Shown: positions 48,411 through 61,104, numbered from the stretch's first letter. The stretch: 64,000 bases of DNA from Rhipicephalus microplus (GCF_043290135.1 NC_134710.1:285689276-285753275), one strand, 5' to 3'. A program made the numbers and translations. The notes: generated from the sequence alone by a model not told the origin.

Positions 48411-50185
48411 GTTTAAAGTCCCTGCAGTACGCAAAAAAATGCTTCACATTTAAAAAGCAGTGTCTGGAGAGGTTTTGTAATTGGACATGGAGCCCGCGTG
48501 AGCATCGATGTGCGAGACTCGTGCTTCTGTTCGCATGAAGAGTGGAGGGCACTGATCTTTTTTTACGTTGACGTTAACAAATATCCTAGCGATGACTACC
48601 TGCTGCAAACGTTTTTGTTTGTTGGTTATGTAGATAAATAAATGCAAAATTCGGCCAACTCGAGGAGTGGAGCTCGTCATTCGATCTTCTTAATTCTATT
48701 ATTTGTTAAGTCAATATATTATCAAAGTATTCATCTTTCAGCGACCCACGTAGTGGCATGCAAGGCATCTCCAAAGAGCTTTATTAAAAGGGACAACGAA
48801 CTTTTTCCTCTTACTTTTTCTCCATCGTCCCTTTGCACTTTCGACCTTTCCACGAAAATGACTTGAAGAGAGAGCCACGATAGCATGTATATGTTTATGT
48901 TTTTCGCTCTGTGGACATTTTTCAGACAATTACTCGAACCAGTCTTGGGCTACATTGAGAACTTTCTTTTCTTTTATTTCTTTTCGCCGTTGCAATCTTT
49001 TTTTTTTTTTCGTGTCGCCATACTTCTATGCAAGCGCAGTTGGCAAAAGTAGCAGATGAAATTGCGACGCCTTATTGTGAACAACTTATTAAATAAAACC
49101 GAAATCAGTACGGCCCGAATAACATTGTACATCAAGTCACGAAAATTGCGCCCTGAAATGTCAACGAGGCTTAGAAATTTTTCAAACGTCAGCAACAGGC
49201 CGATACGATATTGGCTAAACCACAGTACAGGCTTGTCGACAAGGCTTCACGAAAAAGAACGACACATAAAAACTGAAAAGTGCCTCATGTTTGCCACTCA
49301 CATGTGCCCAAATTCAAAGTAATTCAAGGTAATTGATATGGGTGAAAATGAAAAACATTATTTGCCGGCCAAGGCAAGGCGCGACAATGCAATGCGAAAC
49401 TCACCTTACTATGACCTTTCCTTCGTGGTGTCTCATATTGTATTTATAAGGGTGACACAACAATCACTGTATAGTACTGTCAATGAGAACATGAGATGCA
49501 AAGGAAAGACTGAGAAGTTAGCTAGGATTGGCCTGGCTGACGTCAATAATTTCTCGCTGCACAAATTCCGTGCGTTGTGCCTACAGGATGTGCCGGTGAT
49601 GGCCAGTGGAGTCTTCACCGTTAAGATACTTCGACGTCGAAACTGTGGCTTGTCGTGTTTCTCAATGCCAAACTTGGACTTCGCCTCTTGTCGGCCACCA
49701 CGCCGTCAAATATTCAAAACAAGACCTGTTTAGATATTGTGGTTACTGCGTTACTGTCCATTCAAGCACATTAGACTATGTTCACTACATTTCTTATGCT
49801 TCCTAAATCCCCTAGCCTTACATCGTATAATACTCTGATGTGCTTAGGCCTAGTGCTGAGACTGACTTTTTTGTATTTTTTGTTAGTGAGATTAGCTGTT
49901 TGTTGAGCCACTCTTGCTAATCCCAAAGCACGAGGAATATCAGAGCAACTCTATAGAACACCGAGTAATAGTCCCGAATAATTTGTTGTTTTAACGTCAG
50001 AACGAATACATAATGCAAATGGAAGCATCAGTTTAAAACTTACGGGCCCTAATGCACTCGACTAGGACTGCATGTGTGTGAGTTGAAGGTACCCACTTCG
50101 AAGGTTCCTTCATATGTTTTGTGTGTGTGTGCTGCCGCCTGCTTTCCTTTACTCGCACAACGCACACGCGCATACACTATGGGTA

Positions 50186-50416
50186 ATAATAATATCTAGA
50201 ATTTTACGTACCGAAACTATGATATGATTGTGAGAAACGCCATAGTGGAGGGCTCCGGAAATTTCGACCATCTGGTGTTCTTTAACGTGCACTGACATCG
50301 CGCCGTACACGCGTCTCTGCCGTTTCGGCCCCATCTAAATGCGACCGCCACAGCCGGGATTGAACCCTCGACCTTCAGGTCACCAGCGGAGCACCTTAGC
50401 CACTGCTCCACCGCGA
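50186..50416 (-). mobile_element. tRNA-headed SINE, copy 7
   Basis: Antisense copy with GAGAAACGCCATAGTGGAGG, TTCTTTAACGTGCACTGACA, CAGCCGGGATTGAACCC (B box) and GCCACTGCTCCACCGCG (head). More diverged in the middle than its neighbour at 50499. Confidence 0.85.
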
Positions 50417-50498
50417 AGACACCGTGAAGACGCCGAGAAAATGATGTAATGCCGATTAATACATGTTGGGGAAGGAAGGAAAGAACAGCACAGAAAGA

Positions 50499-50738
50499 GC
50501 CCCGCCACGGTGGTCTATTGGCTAAGGTACTCGGCTACTGACCCGCAGGTCGCGGGATCAAATCCAGGCTGCGGCGGCTGCATTTCCGATGGAGGCGGAA
50601 AGCTTGTAGGGCCGTGTGCTCAGCTTTGGGAGCACGTTAAAGAAACCCAGGTGGTCGAAACTTCCGAAGCCCTCCACCACGGCGTCTCTCATAATCATAT
50701 GGTGGTTTTGGGACGTTAAACCCTACATATCAATCAAT
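50499..50738 (+). mobile_element. tRNA-headed SINE, copy 8, young, with 13-bp target duplication
   Basis: A complete 240-bp element between two perfect copies of CAGCACAGAAAGA (50486-50498 and 50739-50751). Starts GCCCCGCCACGGTGGTCTA, has A and B boxes, ends ATATCAATCAAT. The perfect duplication gives the true borders of this family. The simple (CAAT)n-like 3' end, not poly(A), suggests a LINE partner that recognises that tail. Confidence 0.95.
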
Positions 50739-51931
50739 CAGCACAGAAAGAAATGCAGGAATCTTGACCAGTGTCGAAGGACTAATATGCTATACCCTAT
50801 ACCAGAAAAAAAAGAAGAAAGAAGAGTTGATTGTGGTTCTTCATAGGGGACAGAGAGCTTCATAGCTTCCCCAATGCTGCAACTTGTTAGATGGGTTAAG
50901 ATAGAGCAAGCTAAGTTTGCAAGATGGTGCGGTTGAGGTTCAACTTAATTGATCAGCATGTTATGAGACAAAGGCCAGCAAAACAAATACAGAGGACACG
51001 CTCTTTTAAAGGCACGTCCTGTGCACTAATTTCCTCGTCCTTTGTGGAAAACGTTGCTTAGTGATGAAATGAGATTATTAACTTGCTTCAAGATTAAAAC
51101 ACGCTAATTAAGTTTCATACATTACAAAAATATACCGAACTTAAACAAGAGTTTTCTCTGTATGCAAACCCCGCCCAACCCTCGCCCCTTCCCCCCGGCC
51201 ACGTAAAGTGATAGCGTGGATGGCACGATATCTGCCTAAACCGTATAAGTGAGCTTAACACGCTGACAAATTGCGTTAAGTGTGGTACATACATACAACT
51301 TTTTTTAAACTGATCGATTGAGCTGCAATGAAGTCTCAACGGATTTTTTTTCATACAATAGCTGTTTTTTTATTTATTTGATATTATGTACACCCCAATA
51401 TAGCTATTAAACGTGTTATTTCCAGCTCCATAAATTTCGAATTGACCCAGCGTCAACTTCTTCAAGGTGGCCTGCTTTTACATAATCAAGTTAGCGCTCC
51501 GACTCCACACATTTTAAGATGGTTTGCCAACTTTTTTAAGCTATTGCGCCCACAAAGATTTTCAACCTGGCTGAACCCCTAAACCTTTACTGTTTGCTCA
51601 CGCATCCACTTCCTCCCCCACCTCTTTTTTAGGATGGCCCACCTCAAAGTATTCACATAGCCCATCCCCACATTCTGCAAGTTGACTCACGCCTCAATTT
51701 CTGTTTGCCCAGATGCCAAATTTGGGATATGGGCTATATTGTGGAGTCCCTAGACCCTCTGTGCTTTATCAGGGTAGTGCGTACAATAGAGCATCGGGAA
51801 CAGCCTCGTAAATCAAACTCCTAATTGTGTTGACTCGCTGACGGTAGTGCGTGGCTGGAATACGACATAGCAAGAATTTGCTCCCGGTATTAAATGTGAA
51901 GCGTTTCTTAGCGAACGTCGGCCAGCTTGAC

Positions 51932-51932
51932 C

Positions 51933-52024
<92 letters not shown>

Positions 52025-52036
52025 TTATCTATCTAG
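51932..52036. repeat. (CTAT)n microsatellite
   Basis: About 26 tetranucleotide units, with one CTATTTAT variant near the end. It precedes the satellite array at 52080. The left flank (TAAATGTGAAGCGTTTCTTA) is shared with the flank of the array at 47934. Confidence 0.98.
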
Positions 52037-52079
52037 CCGCTTACGACTTTTCGCACTCTTCACCGTTTCGATAATAGTA

Positions 52080-53215
52080 TTAATACCATAATAGGTATTA
52101 CATGAGAGTAAGACGAGCATAGCTGGCTAGTCAACGCATGAAAATCATCATATGTATGTTGTGAACCTCGCGATATACATTTTATTGTCTTGCTGCTATT
52201 GCGGTGGTTTCGTTCACATGGCATATTGCAAAACTGGTATGGTATGACATGACTGCATGTTGAATATAAGTAAAATACCCTAACGTGGAAATCATAACAT
52301 GCATGTTGTGTAAGTGATGGCTACACGCCATGCTCATGATGTTCTCGCGCTCATTTCGCTATTTTCACATGAGCCAAACTTGGTATTACGGGACGTGAAT
52401 AAATGACGAAGGTATGTGACTCGCGCAAACAGAATAATCAAGACAAGACATGCCCGTCATGTGAGAATATGACTACATGCAACGCTCATGATGTGCTCGC
52501 GGCAGTTTTGCTAGCGCACATATATCAAATGTCGTAATACGGGACGAGGACGACGAAGCTAATTGACCAGTTCAAACACCATAATCATGACATGCGTTTC
52601 ATGTGAAAAACTTCCACATACATCGCTAATAGTGCGCTCACGGGCGTTTCTCTAGCTTCATATATACGAATTTTGGTGTCATGTGTCGTGAATGGATGAT
52701 GAAAGTATATGACTGATGAAAACATGATATTGATGATATGTGTGTCAAGACATGACAATATAACAGCTTATGATGCGCTCGCGGCCGTTTCGCTAGCGTC
52801 ACGTATACGAAGTTTTTTGGTATTACGTGACGTGAATTGAGGACAAAGCTAAATGACACGTCGAGACATGATGAATAAGATAGGCGTGTTATTTAAAACA
52901 TCACTACATTATGCGCTTATGATGCGCTCGCTACCATTTTGCTAGCGTCACGTATACCAAATTTGGTATTACGTGACGTGAACAGACGACGAAGGTAACT
53001 GACACGTCCAAACATATTGCTACGTGCCAGTGCTACGTGCCAGTAATGATGACATGCGTGTCATGTAATACATCACAACATGCCACACCCATAGTGTGTT
53101 CGCGGCAGTTAAACTAGCTTTACCAGTACCAAATTTGATATTACGTGACGTAAATGGACAACGAACAAAAACGCCAGGCGCAAACAAGACAATTATGACA
53201 TGGAAGCGTTGCACG
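52080..53215 (+). repeat. Satellite array A, roughly 142-151 bp unit
   Basis: At least six diverged tandem units. The marker around TATTACGTGACGTGAA recurs at about 52388, 52539, 52681, 52825, 52971 and 53143, giving spacings of 151, 142, 144, 146 and 172 (the last includes a short internal duplication of CTACGTGCCAG). Each unit also has GATGCGCTCGCGGC..TTTCGCTAGCGTCAC and CATGACATGCGTGTCATG. No ORF. Confidence 0.88.
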
Positions 53216-54870
53216 GCATACTTTACGTCCACCTAGGAACGTTTTGCTAATTTTAAAGTGGCATATTCCTCATTCGTGCTTCGCATATAATCGATTCCCA
53301 CTACACGTGGGTTCTGTCAATTTTTATTTTCAAGAGCTAATGATTAGGAAACCATGGCACCTGCAAAGGGGAAAAATTCAAACATATTCACGCAATGAAT
53401 GCTGATGATGGGGCGAAGTAGTGTGCATTGAACCCTGAATCATGGCCTTCTACTTTTTTCTGGTTAAGAGATCATTTTATTCTGCCATATGCCTTTTTGA
53501 TGGGTGTTGAAATTTTGGCGTTTTCACAGTGTTAAGGCCTTTTATTTTGTCTGTCTTGGCTTACAACGTTTTGATAACATTTTTTTTTGTTATTCACATA
53601 TGTGCCGGTTTGTGCGCATGCACCGGTGCTATATCTGCTGTAGACTAAAGTGGGTGGACAGACATTGTGTGGTACCAAGGTACTTTGCCCCAAAAATACC
53701 CAGTGGCCTTTTTGTGCGCTCTATTTCCAAAGATAAGAAAGTGAAGGAAGGGGCTGGGAGTTCAAAAAACGCCATATTAGATCAATGGTATGAAGCTTTG
53801 AAGGTTTTGCTTTGCTCCAATTTTCAGGCACAGCGCATAGCCAGATGGAAATATTGTCTGGTCAACATCGTTGTCTTTGCTTAAATCTACTTGCCCACTG
53901 TATCGAAAACTATACGTGAAGTTCACTTTTGTAACGAGCAATGTGTTTAAAATGCGTTACGTAATTTTTAAATTTCATGTATTATTTTTTCTGCGAATGA
54001 ATAATCTGTTCTCACTGTCCCCCACAGACCAGCACCATCTCCCATCGTTGTTTTTTTTTTTATTAGGCCGGGCTGTCGTATTTTGTAGTAAACGGTTGTC
54101 GTTACCTTATATAGCGCATAATTATCACGCGATTTTGACAGGAATCCTGCTTACACAAGGGATCACAAGATATTACCGATCCGGCCATCACATCTATTGA
54201 GAACGCCGTGAGGGCCTCCCACAGGTGGAGGAGCGAGTCCTCCGTCGCCTTTGCACCAGAACGTAATTGTGCCCGGCAATCCTAAGACACTTCCACTCCG
54301 TTTTCTCGGGGAAGTGCCCGCACTGTAAAGAAAATTATTGTGGTAAATTATACGTGGTTTGGTTATGCCTAAAAACCCCAAATTTTTCCACTATACTAAA
54401 CCCTTCGCGTGAGGACTGGGAGGCAGCTCTGCTCGGCTGCTCTGACCAGACAGCCCAACGGGTCTTGGTTGAGCGTGCCAAGGTGCGGCCGACGCAATTG
54501 GGATACCGTAAGGGAGAGCCCACCTAGTGTTGGTAAATTGCGGCCTCATAAGGACCGGTCTTCAACCTCCCTGTACATAACGTGCAAAAATAAATGTTTG
54601 TCACCACCCGTGCCAACGCTAAATATTTTTCATCTTGTTCTTCGAGTGCCTTGATGCTGATAAGTTACCACGTGCCCGCGCCTTGAATGAGATCTTCGAC
54701 CGCCTTGGTGATGTTCACTTAACACCCTCACCCTCCAGCAAAAAATAAAGCTTCTGCACATGGCGCAACGCACGCAAAACCACTTATAAAAATCATAAAA
54801 GTAAGCAATTACTGAATAGGAAGAGAAGGAAAGGGGAAATTGGGAAGGGGGATTGGGAACTGACTGAATG
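53216..54870 (+). repeat. Shared tail A of the composite satellite block, ending in a LINE 3' fragment
   Basis: Colinear with 61587-63340: ACGGCAT..T, TTTGCTAATTTTAAAGTG, CCCACTACACGTGGG hairpin (about 53298), GGGGCGAAGTAG, TCTGGTTAAGAG, GTGCGCTCTATTTCCAAA, GTCAACATCG..GTCTTTG, then LINE sequence and CTTAACACC..CACC..AAAAATAAA. No conserved ORF: the 126-aa frame at 53504-53884 is not open in the other copy. Confidence 0.8.
54220..54615 (+). pseudogene. LINE ORF2 C-terminal end and 3' UTR, fragment A
   Basis: Short frames read CPHCKENY, then REDWEAALLGCSDQTAQRVLVERAK, matching the C-terminal zinc finger and tail of tick LINE ORF2 proteins (CPWCGE...REQWEA.LSSSDP..Q..L..RA). The 3' UTR ends near ATAAATGTTTGTCACCACCC. 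Confidence 0.75.
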
Positions 54871-56125
54871 ACATGAATTTTATAACATTGTTTCATCAAT
54901 TTAATTTTTCATTGATTACAGTTGATGGCAGAAAGAATTAGGCTCATCAAACTCTTTTAGTATTGTCAGAAGTGGTTATTAAATTAGAGAACCTACTTTG
55001 GATAACGATAACACCGTTCGTCGAGAGCAAGCTACACCTCAACACCAAATTTTTTATTCAATTTTTTAAATATTCCCGCGCACGTGTTGTAGACGCTTGC
55101 CAGTGCGGGTTCCTGTGGATAACGGAACATCTGTTTTCAGAGTTATGTCGAGACGCCGCGATTTAAAGCAGCATTCTAAGTACGTCAGTATGAATTCGTG
55201 CGTGTACTTTTCTGCTAATATACATGGGGTACCTAATTATGATTGGTATGCCATTTCAAGAGCTAAACCCAAGACGAACCATTTCTGCTCACTCTTAGTC
55301 AAAGTTTGGCAGCGCCATCTCTCACACAGTTGCAGAAGCCTTAACTCTTCTAGAGCGGTATACTTTGAGTAGAGGGCGGCAGTATAGTTTTGGGTGGTTC
55401 GATATAAAATTTTGGTTTCACGACCCGAATATTGATTTCATTTTCTTGTAATTATTTCAAAGCCTAAAACGCACAATGTGCACCAATGAATGTTCTAAAA
55501 AACAGCTCACTGGGGTTTTTACTCGAGGTAACACAGTCATAACGTTTGGAGTGTACGAGGTTAAAACAAATTCTCTGCTTAAATGTAACAGTATCACGAT
55601 CTTAATTTTAATCACACATATGTGTGTCAATCATGAAGATAATTTGCGTTATTAGTCGATTTTGCTTTACCACATGACTTTTTACTGATATCGTGTTGAG
55701 CACCTGCTCCTTAAAAGGGCATCGCCCTTACCCTCCCTCACACTGACATTTATTTCCTTCTCCGTGCTTCAGCGAAATTCACTCAATGTGGTCTCTGAAT
55801 GGATGGGAAAACTTTTTGCAAAAGTGCAATGAATAAGCGGCAGAAAAAATTTAATCATATAAAGAGTGTGCGCACTTTTCTACACAACAATCTGAAAGCA
55901 GTTTTTTGACTTCAGTTGAAGCAAATTGATGCACTCGAACGTGAGTCGCTAACAGGATCCTTACGTAATATTATTCTCTCCTGAGTGTGCTCATGAAATA
56001 CCCATATATACTAGAGGGATAATCAGGGTGGACAGTGGCAGTGCCCCTGACAGGCTGGTGGACGTTTCGATAGGAGGATCTGTCTTTGTGAAAGGATCTT
56101 GTCATCCTTGGAGTGTTAGTTTAAA
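54871..56125. other. Unassigned sequence
   Basis: No coding or repeat signal recognised. Confidence 0.5.
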
Positions 56126-56359
<234 letters not shown>

Positions 56360-56564
56360 AACTATATAGTTCTAGCCAACGACTTGTGGAAACGGATCAC
56401 AATACATGCATAACCATCTCTTTATTGCTTTCATTCATGCAGATTTGAGGAAATTTATATTGTAGTCACTTATAGAGGCGACTTTATCTAAGTCAGCCCC
56501 TTGCGCAGGCATCACCAGTTGGGGGTCGAGCAACATCTGTGAAGGAGCGCTTGTCAGTATGTCA

Positions 56565-56582
56565 TTAACCCTTTCAGCCCTG
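56565..56582. repeat. piggyBac left terminal inverted repeat with TTAA
   Basis: TTAACCCTTTCAGCCCTG, the partner of the right end at 59008-59025. Confidence 0.88.
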
Positions 56583-56857
56583 ACTTTTTTGTTTTAGTTG
56601 CGGATTTTTTTTTCAATCCACTTTTTTCATGTTCAGAACATAAACAACATCTCCATAAACTTTCAACATCATAGCGCCACTGAATACGGAGATAGAAGTA
56701 TGGTGTCAAAAACGTACATCAGGGGTCAATGATTGCAAAGTGAAATATGTGGCAGCTTTATTGAAAAAGACATTGGGCAATTCAAAATCGCCGAAGTGAT
56801 CAAATAGATGAAAAAGAAATGTTTTACACGCATATGGAAAGCCCTGAAACAATTTCT

Positions 56858-58578
56858 TCACTTTGTTATAACCAGGTGAACCTTGCATATCTCGCACATT
56901 AGGCGGGTTCTTCCTGTGCAGCCTTCCATCTGGCATCTTCTTTCCCTCGTTTCGTCGTGAAGCGGGAAATGTCCCAGCTGATCAAACGTTACATCTTCGA
57001 TAGGTCTGTTTTCTGCTATCTTCGGGTGTTTTGAAACCTGCAATAGTGACAGTGAAGGCCTTCCCCTCTTAGGTGCCACTGGCTTCGACCCAGCTGCTGA
57101 CAGGCCCTCAATGACTCTTTGAGTGAAGTCGAGGTCAAGCTGCTTAGGGAGGTTGTGTTTGTCTGCATCACGTCTGTACTCAAGCCAAGCGTTCACCACC
57201 GCGAGGTTCATAATATGAAACGTCATTTTCAACGTCCACTTTCTGGAGCGTATGGTAGTCCGATAAAGGGAAATGAAGTCTACTTCATCGACACCGCCCA
57301 TGCTGTGGTTGTGTGCATTGATGACTGCTGGTCGCTTCACGTCCACGTAACACTTTTCCGCTTTGTTCCAACGACGAATGCTGTCTTCATCTTCGATAGC
57401 AATAAAGTTGGACGCAAGGGTCACAGTTCTGTTATCCATTCACCTTGTTATCGCTATATTTCCATCAGCGCTGACCACGCAGTCTGAAGAACCGCAGCCG
57501 CTTTTTTTAAGTTCTTTTTGAGTCTTCAAGGGGCACTTTTCACACCTGTTCGATCTTATAGTGCCGGCAGCAAATATTTTTTTTTACCCAGCATTTCACG
57601 GAGCAGTGGCAGAGACGTAAAGTAGTTGTCAAAAAAAGCTTGTGTCCCACACCAGATGGAATTCAGTAGCTAAACGCAGCACTACTGCGCCGGTAACACG
57701 ATACTGCTGTTTGATGTGGTCTTCGGTCATTGTTGTGGACCCCTGATAGGGCATAAAGTCATATACAAGGCCAAATTCACCACAGAGCATAAATATTTTG
57801 ATGCCCCATGGGTTCGGCTTTCCTTTGACATATTGCTTCATGTCGAGGTGTCCTTTGAAGGGCACCATCTGTTCATCTATGCAGATGCACTCCTCTGCTA
57901 CAAGTGACTTGCACTTTCTTTGGAAGATATCAAGCAATGGCCTTACTTTCCAGAGACGGTCAGTAGCGTCAGGGTAATTCACATCCACAATGTGCAGGTT
58001 ATTTTGGAACTTTTCGAAGTGGTTGCGCGACAATCCTGCAGACGCCACGATATAACACCTTTCCAGTAGAGTCTGAACCTCGGGTAATGGAGAACACCCA
58101 TTGTGAGATCTAGTGCGACTCGACGCCTTATCTCTGCCTCGTTGGTGTCGATGGAGCTTCCTTCGTGAAACACTGAGTACCGGTTCGTTTTTTCAGCCAG
58201 CTCCAGAAATACACTATTTGGCACATACCCTTTGAAATATTCGTAAGGGGACAGCAACTCTCTGAGTTCCGATGCTTCATGGACATCGCCTTTGTAAGTT
58301 GAGTCTGGCGCCTTGAATAATTTTCGTCCCCAGCCGCCAGATGTGTTAAGTGCATTCTCGTCATCGGAGCTTTCAGTGTCGCTCTCCACTGGATCTTCAT
58401 CAGGAGCACAAGGCACCACACTCTCGTCGTCTGATTCATCGAATTCCCCGTCTACGTCGGATAGGTGGCCGTTGTCGAGCTCCTCAAACAGCGCGTTCTT
58501 TGTTGCTTGTAGCCGTGTGGAACGGGTTCGTTGACACGAATAAAACGAAGTCACGGGTATACCCGCACCTGCGAACAT
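56858..58578 (-). pseudogene. piggyBac-like transposase (DDE_Tnp_1_7), frameshifted
   Basis: Cut-and-paste transposase. From ATG 58578: an acidic N-terminus (DGEFDESDDES, ESDTESSDDE), then the fold start YEYFKGYVPNSVF. Frame shifts near 58055, then FEKFQNNLHIVD, IDEQMVPFKG (first catalytic D), KGKPNPWGIK and VYDFMPYQG. A second break lies at a run of T near 57637, just after VWDTSFF; the continuing frame reads AFFDNYFTSLPLLREML (second catalytic D). There is a further break before MDNRTVTLASNF (57439), then GGVDEVDFI and RKWTLKMTFHIMNLAVVNAW. The C-terminal cysteine motif is RRCQMEGCTGRTRLMCEICKVHL (near 56935-56870). All DDE positions appear kept, but homopolymer frameshifts inactivate it. 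Sequencing error at the T-runs cannot be excluded. Confidence 0.9.
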
Positions 58579-59007
58579 AGAAAAACAGGTTAATCAACAT
58601 ACCGCGTCAGCATTCGTTCAGATATCGCTCGTCTAAAACACGCACCACAATCGACTCGGACACCGCCATTTGCAACCGTTGAGTCCTGATGGTGTCAAAA
58701 TTGTACATGAGAAAAGCATGCCACTGCAAAAATGCTGCACATGCAAACAAAAAAACTCAAACGTCTTCCAATTAACGTACTACTAAGGCACAGCATACAA
58801 AAAACTGGGTGCATAATCCAAAAGAATTACGTAGTTACAATTGCAGAAAATCGGAATTCACCCGGCTCCGCGTTCGCCATGATGTCGCCGCTGCTTCTTC
58901 TGGCAGTAGGTGGGCCAAGACTTCACATTGGGCGAAACATTGCGAGTTTTTGCTTCAATTTCTCGGCGTGGTGGTACCATTTCTCGTGTGGAGTCAATTG
59001 ACACGGC

Positions 59008-59025
59008 CAGGGCCGAAGGGGTTAA
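59008..59025. repeat. piggyBac right terminal inverted repeat with TTAA
   Basis: CAGGGCCGAAGGGGTTAA; its reverse complement matches the left end with two substitutions. Confidence 0.88.
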
Positions 59026-59558
59026 TGAAAAACAATACATTTGTCACTAAATATTTAGCCAGCGACGATGATAACATCAACAAGGTACGCGACAAGTGCG
59101 CGTGGGTTTATTTCAGTTGTACTCCATTAAACTAGCCAAAAAGAGTGTCCTAAATGTAAGCTTTCAATTGAATGCAACCTACTGGCTTCAATAGCATGTG
59201 TATGACCGACTCATGCTTGTCGACACAAACCATTGATGCAACGTGTACAGCTGTGTAGTGGGTACCAGAAAAATATATTTCCTACCCTAATCACAAGTCC
59301 TTTGCTTCGTGAAATGAAAGCAGGGTAAAAAAATGCAGCAACGTACGCTGCAGAGGTATCATATAGTCCGGAATATTTTTCGTATCATACTGCTTCAGCT
59401 CGAAGCAAGGAGTAGATGTCGAAAGCATAACATAATTGTGGTGAGTGATACACAAATGAATACAACATAAGCTATCATGGTCCGCTCTGTGTGTACGTTA
59501 TAGCCCGAAGAATTTGTTTGGTGATATTACTGAAATTGAATTGCGCGCCTCTGTTTAA

Positions 59559-59730
<172 letters not shown>

Positions 59731-60069
59731 GGAAAATGCGACTACGTCCTGTGTGCGTCTGTTTCTGAACACACACGCACACAGGACGCGGACGAATCTG
59801 TACGTGCACTTTGCAGACGTTCCCGAGAATAACTTCCAGAGGTGAAAGCTTAAATGTAGCGTTGTACTAAGGCGCTGCTCTTTATCCATAGGGAACTTTA
59901 GGGATGCTCAACTTCATTATTTAGTTTCGTTTTCTAAAAATGTAGCAGCGAGAGGGGCTCAAATTGCAAAATCGGTAAAGCCGCGACAGAGAAGAGAAAA
60001 GAGAATCCGTTTATATATCACGTGGTTTGCTCGTCGTCCGCTTATACGACTTCTAATGCACGTGGGAAC

Positions 60070-60180
60070 CATCGTGGAGCGCCACTAAACACAACACACA
60101 CGAAGAAACAGACGGGGTCATGTGCCTGTTCTCGTCCGCTTATTCCTGTCTGTTGTGTTTAGTTTCGCCCTCACGATAGT
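60070..60180. repeat. Short foldback element
   Basis: Left ATCGTGGAGCGCCACTAAAC and right inverse ATCGTGAGGGCGAAACTAAAC, continuing ACAACA. Inner arms are weaker (CAGACGGG / CGGACGAG). Confidence 0.68.
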
Positions 60181-60750
60181 TTCGATGTCAAAGCACCAAC
60201 TCGCCCAACATTCAACTCTTTTGAAGTTGATCTTTAGGCACGTCGGCACCTTTACCGTAAGCATCAGCATAACAGCAAAAACGTGCTGGCGGTTGTAATA
60301 ATCATGGTACCCAAGACAATGATGACGATCATTATGATCGTTCTAGCTTTGACCAGTGTCGTAAGCATATACCCGATCCACCGATTGTGAGTTTGCGCTC
60401 GTCGGTTTTTGTTGCAGTGTTTGTGGAAGGGACATTTTAGCCCTTATTTTCTCCACGAAAACAAGTAAAAATCAGTTACCCTTTTTAAGAGTCTTGATTT
60501 GCTACATACCTATAGTTTTTTTTTTCAAAGTCAACGTTATCTGACTTTGCAAAAGTCGCATCTTCCAAAACTCTTCGAAAAGAATGCAATGATCCTCACC
60601 TGAGAGTTAGCGTGCGCCTTTCAAAATATGTATGTGAGGTGCGAGTCTCCACTATTAGAAAGAGTAACAGGTAACCTTCTTTTTTTGTGAAGTGCCGACT
60701 CGGCAACATCGTCGTGATTGCTGAGTCAGCAAGAACGCTGCGGAAGGCGT

Positions 60751-60824
60751 GGCCTGCTAGCTCAGTCGGTTAGAGCGTCGTGCTAATAACGCGAAGGTCG
60801 TAGGTTCGATCCCTGCGCAGGCCA
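60751..60824 (+). tRNA. tRNA-Ile (anticodon AAT)
   Basis: A complete 74-nt cloverleaf can be folded by eye. The acceptor stem GGCCTGC pairs with GCAGGCC and the discriminator is A. The D stem GCTC/GAGC, anticodon stem TCGTG/CGCGA and T stem GTAGG/CCTGC are intact. The anticodon loop CTAATAA places AAT at 60785-60787, the usual eukaryotic isoleucine tRNA (A34 is normally edited to inosine). Internal promoter boxes are visible: A box TAGCTCAGTCGG (60758-60769) and B box GGTTCGATCCC (60803-60813). There is no intron. A run of nine T at 60826-60834 is a strong Pol III terminator. Confidence 0.95.
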
Positions 60825-60825
60825 G

Positions 60826-60834
60826 TTTTTTTTT
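60826..60834 (+). terminator. Pol III terminator of tRNA-Ile
   Basis: Nine consecutive T residues begin two bases after the tRNA discriminator base, the standard Pol III stop signal. Confidence 0.85.
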
Positions 60835-60866
60835 CTTTTCATTTACAATTGCACTGACCCATGGTA

Positions 60867-61100
60867 GATAGATATATGGACTTTACCGTCCCAAAACCAC
60901 CGCATAATTATGAGAGACGCTGTAGTTGAGGGCTCCGATATTTTCTACTACCTGGGGTTATTTAAAGTGTACCCATTCTTCAGCGCACGAGCCAACAGCA
61001 TTTTCACCTTCATTGAAAACGCGGCCGCCGCAGCCGGGATTCGATCCCTCGATCTGCGGGTCAGCAGCCAAGCACCTTATAGCCTCCACGGCGGGGCTCG
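60867..61100 (-). mobile_element. tRNA-headed SINE, copy 9, beside tRNA-Ile
   Basis: Antisense: CCCAAAACCACCGCATAAT, GAGAGACGCTGTAGTTGAGG, CAGCCGGGATTCGATCC (B box) and CTCCACGGCGGGGC (head). Its 3' end lies 40-45 bp beyond the tRNA gene terminator. On the other side it runs straight into the satellite at 61105. Confidence 0.87.
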
Positions 61101-61104
61101 TGTG

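Larger units (their letters stand above)
48411..51931. other. Unassigned sequence around two SINEs
   Basis: No gene recognised. A 131-codon frame at 49338-49733 has no motif. Confidence 0.5.
56565..59025 (-). mobile_element. piggyBac-family DNA transposon with TTAA ends
   Basis: A 2.46-kb element bounded by TTAA (56565-56568 and 59022-59025). Terminal inverted repeats follow: left CCCTTTCAGCCCTG, right (reverse complement) CCCCTTCGGCCCTG, twelve of fourteen matching. TTAA targets and CCC-starting ends are diagnostic of piggyBac. The single transposase gene inside runs on the minus strand and is frameshifted. Confidence 0.93.

Noticed and set aside
51932..53215. CRISPR-like array
   Set aside because: Units are diverged tandem satellite monomers without constant repeat plus variable spacer structure, in eukaryotic DNA.
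53504..53884. 126-codon frame in the composite block tail
   Set aside because: The homologous region in the second block (about 61850-62230) is not open, so it is not conserved coding sequence.
57119..57487. 122-codon plus-strand frame
   Set aside because: Antisense shadow of the piggyBac transposase.
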